Position numbers and translations under genes: made by a program. A stretch of 64,000 nt of DNA, from contig NZ_MJIG01000001.1 in the NCBI RefSeq assembly GCF_001940245.1, positions 1 to 64,000 on the forward strand. Reading direction: 5' to 3'. Shown here piece by piece: positions 62,495 to 64,000 of the stretch. The notes under the pieces were generated by a model. The model did no database searches. It saw only the letters and a program-made list of their open reading frames with translations, and was not told the origin of the DNA. The stretch's first letter is position 1. Each line of letters opens with the position of its first letter. This DNA comes from Anaerostipes sp. 992a. Lineage in GTDB: Bacteria > Bacillota > Clostridia > Lachnospirales > Lachnospiraceae.

Positions 62495-63832
62495 TCATAA
62501 TCTGTGCATCCATTTTCTTTTACGAAGTACAATTATAGATATGCCAAAGCGAATACATTCTTCTAATGAGAGAATAAAATAAACATATGGGATGGATAGT
62601 TTCAGAAAAAATGCTGCAAACAGACCAAGCGGTACTCCAAATCCCCATGTTCCGATTAGGTCAATGAGCATAACATATTTTGTTTTACCGCCGCTTCGGA
62701 TGATTCCACCACTAACAATCATATTTTCCACTTTAAATGGAGCAATGATTGCATAGGCAACCAGAATCTGCTGTGTAAAAAGCTTTACAGATTTCTCCAC
62801 CTGGTAAATTTCTATGTAATAGGTACTTGTCAAAAGAATGATCACAGATAATAGAATGGAACCGATAAAGCCATATAAAATCAGTTTTTTTGATGCTTGA
62901 TAGGCCTCCTCATATTCTTCATTTCCAAGTTTTTTTCCAATAATCACACTGGCAGCCTGTGATAGTCCACAAAGTGCTCCGATCATCAACCCTTGAACCG
63001 GATTTATAAGAGTCATTGCAGCGCTGGCTTTTGTTCCCATGTGACCATAAATAGCAGCATATACATTTTCGCCAAGACTCCATACAAATTCACAAACCAG
63101 AATGGGAAAAAGTATGGAGGCGTATTGATGCCAATTAAATTTTTCCATCGTATTGCTGACGCAGGAAGTCTTTGTTACATAGGTTCTGTTTTTTGCCAGC
63201 ATAATCAGCATAATGATAACATTCACACATTGCGAGATGACCGTTGCGATTGCGGCACCCTTCGCACCCATTGGGGCAAATCCAAATGCTCCGAAAATGA
63301 GAAGATAGTTTAATCCTGTGTTTAAAATGGCAGATGCAATGCTTGCATAAAGAGGAATCTGTGCTTTTTCCATACAGCGAAACATAGTAGAAAGCAGAGT
63401 AGCTCCGGCTATTGGAAGAAAGGTTCCTGCAATGATTGAAAGATAACGGGAAGCAGCAATCAGAGTCTGAGAGTCTTTTGTATAAAAACACATAATGTGT
63501 TTTGGAAATGCGATGCAAACAATAGAAAAGCCTATGGCCATTATCAATGCGATTGTAAGGTTCAGGTAAAAGCTTCTTCGTATTTCCTGTCTGTTTTTTT
63601 GTCCCATATATTGAGAAATCATAATTCCGGCTACAGCACCAATCGCTGCAACCATAACAGAAAAAATAGATGAAAATTTTCCAGCAAGCCCAATGCCGGC
63701 AATGCTCACACTTCCAAGCTGACCGATCATGATCTGATCGACAATACTGAAGGAAGCTTGAAGCATTGACTGAAGGGCAACTGGAATTGCCAAATTACAT
63801 ACTGTATTAAAAAAACTTTGGTTCTTTTTCAT
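62495..63832 (-). CDS. MATE-family efflux transporter
   Basis: 445 residues, twelve helices. SFSIVDQIMIGQLGSVSIAGIGLAGKFSSIFSVMVAAIGAVAGIMISQYMGQKN is the N-terminal MATE signature. Distantly related to the transporter at 59909 and convergent with the HAD gene. Confidence 0.92.
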   Translation of the reverse strand: MKKNQSFFNTVCNLAIPVALQSMLQASFSIVDQIMIGQLGSVSIAGIGLAGKFSSIFSVMVAAIGAVAGIMISQYMGQKNRQEIRRSFYLNLTIALIMAIGFSIVCIAFPKHIMCFYTKDSQTLIAASRYLSIIAGTFLPIAGATLLSTMFRCMEKAQIPLYASIASAILNTGLNYLLIFGAFGFAPMGAKGAAIATVISQCVNVIIMLIMLAKNRTYVTKTSCVSNTMEKFNWHQYASILFPILVCEFVWSLGENVYAAIYGHMGTKASAAMTLINPVQGLMIGALCGLSQAASVIIGKKLGNEEYEEAYQASKKLILYGFIGSILLSVIILLTSTYYIEIYQVEKSVKLFTQQILVAYAIIAPFKVENMIVSGGIIRSGGKTKYVMLIDLIGTWGFGVPLGLFAAFFLKLSIPYVYFILSLEECIRFGISIIVLRKRKWMHRL

Positions 63833-63879
63833 AGGAAGCCCTCTCTTAAATACAAAACAAAGTGTCTTACAAAATATAA

Positions 63880-63908
63880 ATTATATAGTAGTCAAAAAAC
63901 AGTGTCAA
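63880..63908 (-). promoter_or_regulatory. promoter of the second MATE gene
   Basis: Minus strand TTGACA (63903-63908), 17-bp spacer, TATAAT (63880-63885). The rest of 63909-64000 shows no supported feature. Confidence 0.8.
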
Positions 63909-64000
63909 GAATCCCTTTCTTTGTAAAAATAAATATTTTGTCTTGACAGTTAAGAAATGATGGATTAGATTGATAATTATGCGATTATTTCATATTGGAA

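Overview
The window reads as a chromosomal segment of a low-to-mid GC Firmicute of class Clostridia, most likely family Lachnospiraceae. The basis is the gene families (heterodimeric ABC exporter, GntR/UTRA regulators with a mannose-family PTS, PII/AmtB pair), clear AGGAGG-type ribosome binding sites, TTGACA/TATAAT promoters and the types of mobile element present. Genus cannot be fixed from the sequence alone.

Layout. 1-2730: 3' part of a 23S rRNA gene, then eight tRNAs (Asn, Glu, Thr, Met, Asp, Val, Leu, Arg) and a terminator; no 5S gene follows the 23S. 2740-3550: an IS200-type element. 3660-7111: fruR-fruK, whose terminator is split by an IS1182-family element flanked by a 33-bp duplication. 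7116-13850: an SH3/NlpC-P60 cell-wall hydrolase, tRNA-Gln, a GntR-controlled ABC operon and maf. 13850-16912: two apparent non-coding RNAs around pyrG. One is about 207 nt with 6S-like architecture and its own promoter; the other is about 807 nt and highly structured, with no credible ORF. 16940-18831: amtB and glnK (minus strand) with a leader attenuator. 18917-27000: a DMT transporter, truA and a sugar locus (mannose-family PTS IIA-IIB-IIC-IID, divergent epimerase and class II aldolase, two GntR/UTRA regulators) sharing ACCNNNGGT operators. 27100-33222: MarR, a two-subunit ABC exporter and a phosphohexomutase. 33565-35700: a small Asn-rich protein and a group II intron placed behind a terminator. 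35759-39803: rhodanese, a THUMP methyltransferase, RdgB, a YfcE-type phosphoesterase and RlmD.

39804-52050 is accessory DNA. The first half of a Tn916-type conjugative element (surface adhesin, two DUF961 proteins, a DUF2971 cargo gene, TcpA/FtsK-type ATPase, oriT, MobT relaxase, DUF3789 and TcpD-like proteins) starts at the 3' end of rlmD and stops without the mating-channel or integrase genes. It is followed by IS110, an AT-rich DUF4365 nuclease-like gene and an IS3 element. 52110-53245 holds remains of a metallo-hydrolase, a nitroreductase and a CDP-alcohol phosphatidyltransferase. 53330-64000 returns to chromosomal accessory genes: yjdF with a likely riboswitch, a MerR regulator, a lipoprotein, a DMT transporter, an ABC-2 pair, two MATE transporters, a HAD phosphatase, and remains of a macro-domain gene and a cytidylate-kinase-like gene.

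The strongest candidate for something undescribed is the large structured RNA at 16026-16832. It has a 12-bp closing helix, many perfect nested hairpins and a 46-nt module repeated 360 nt apart.
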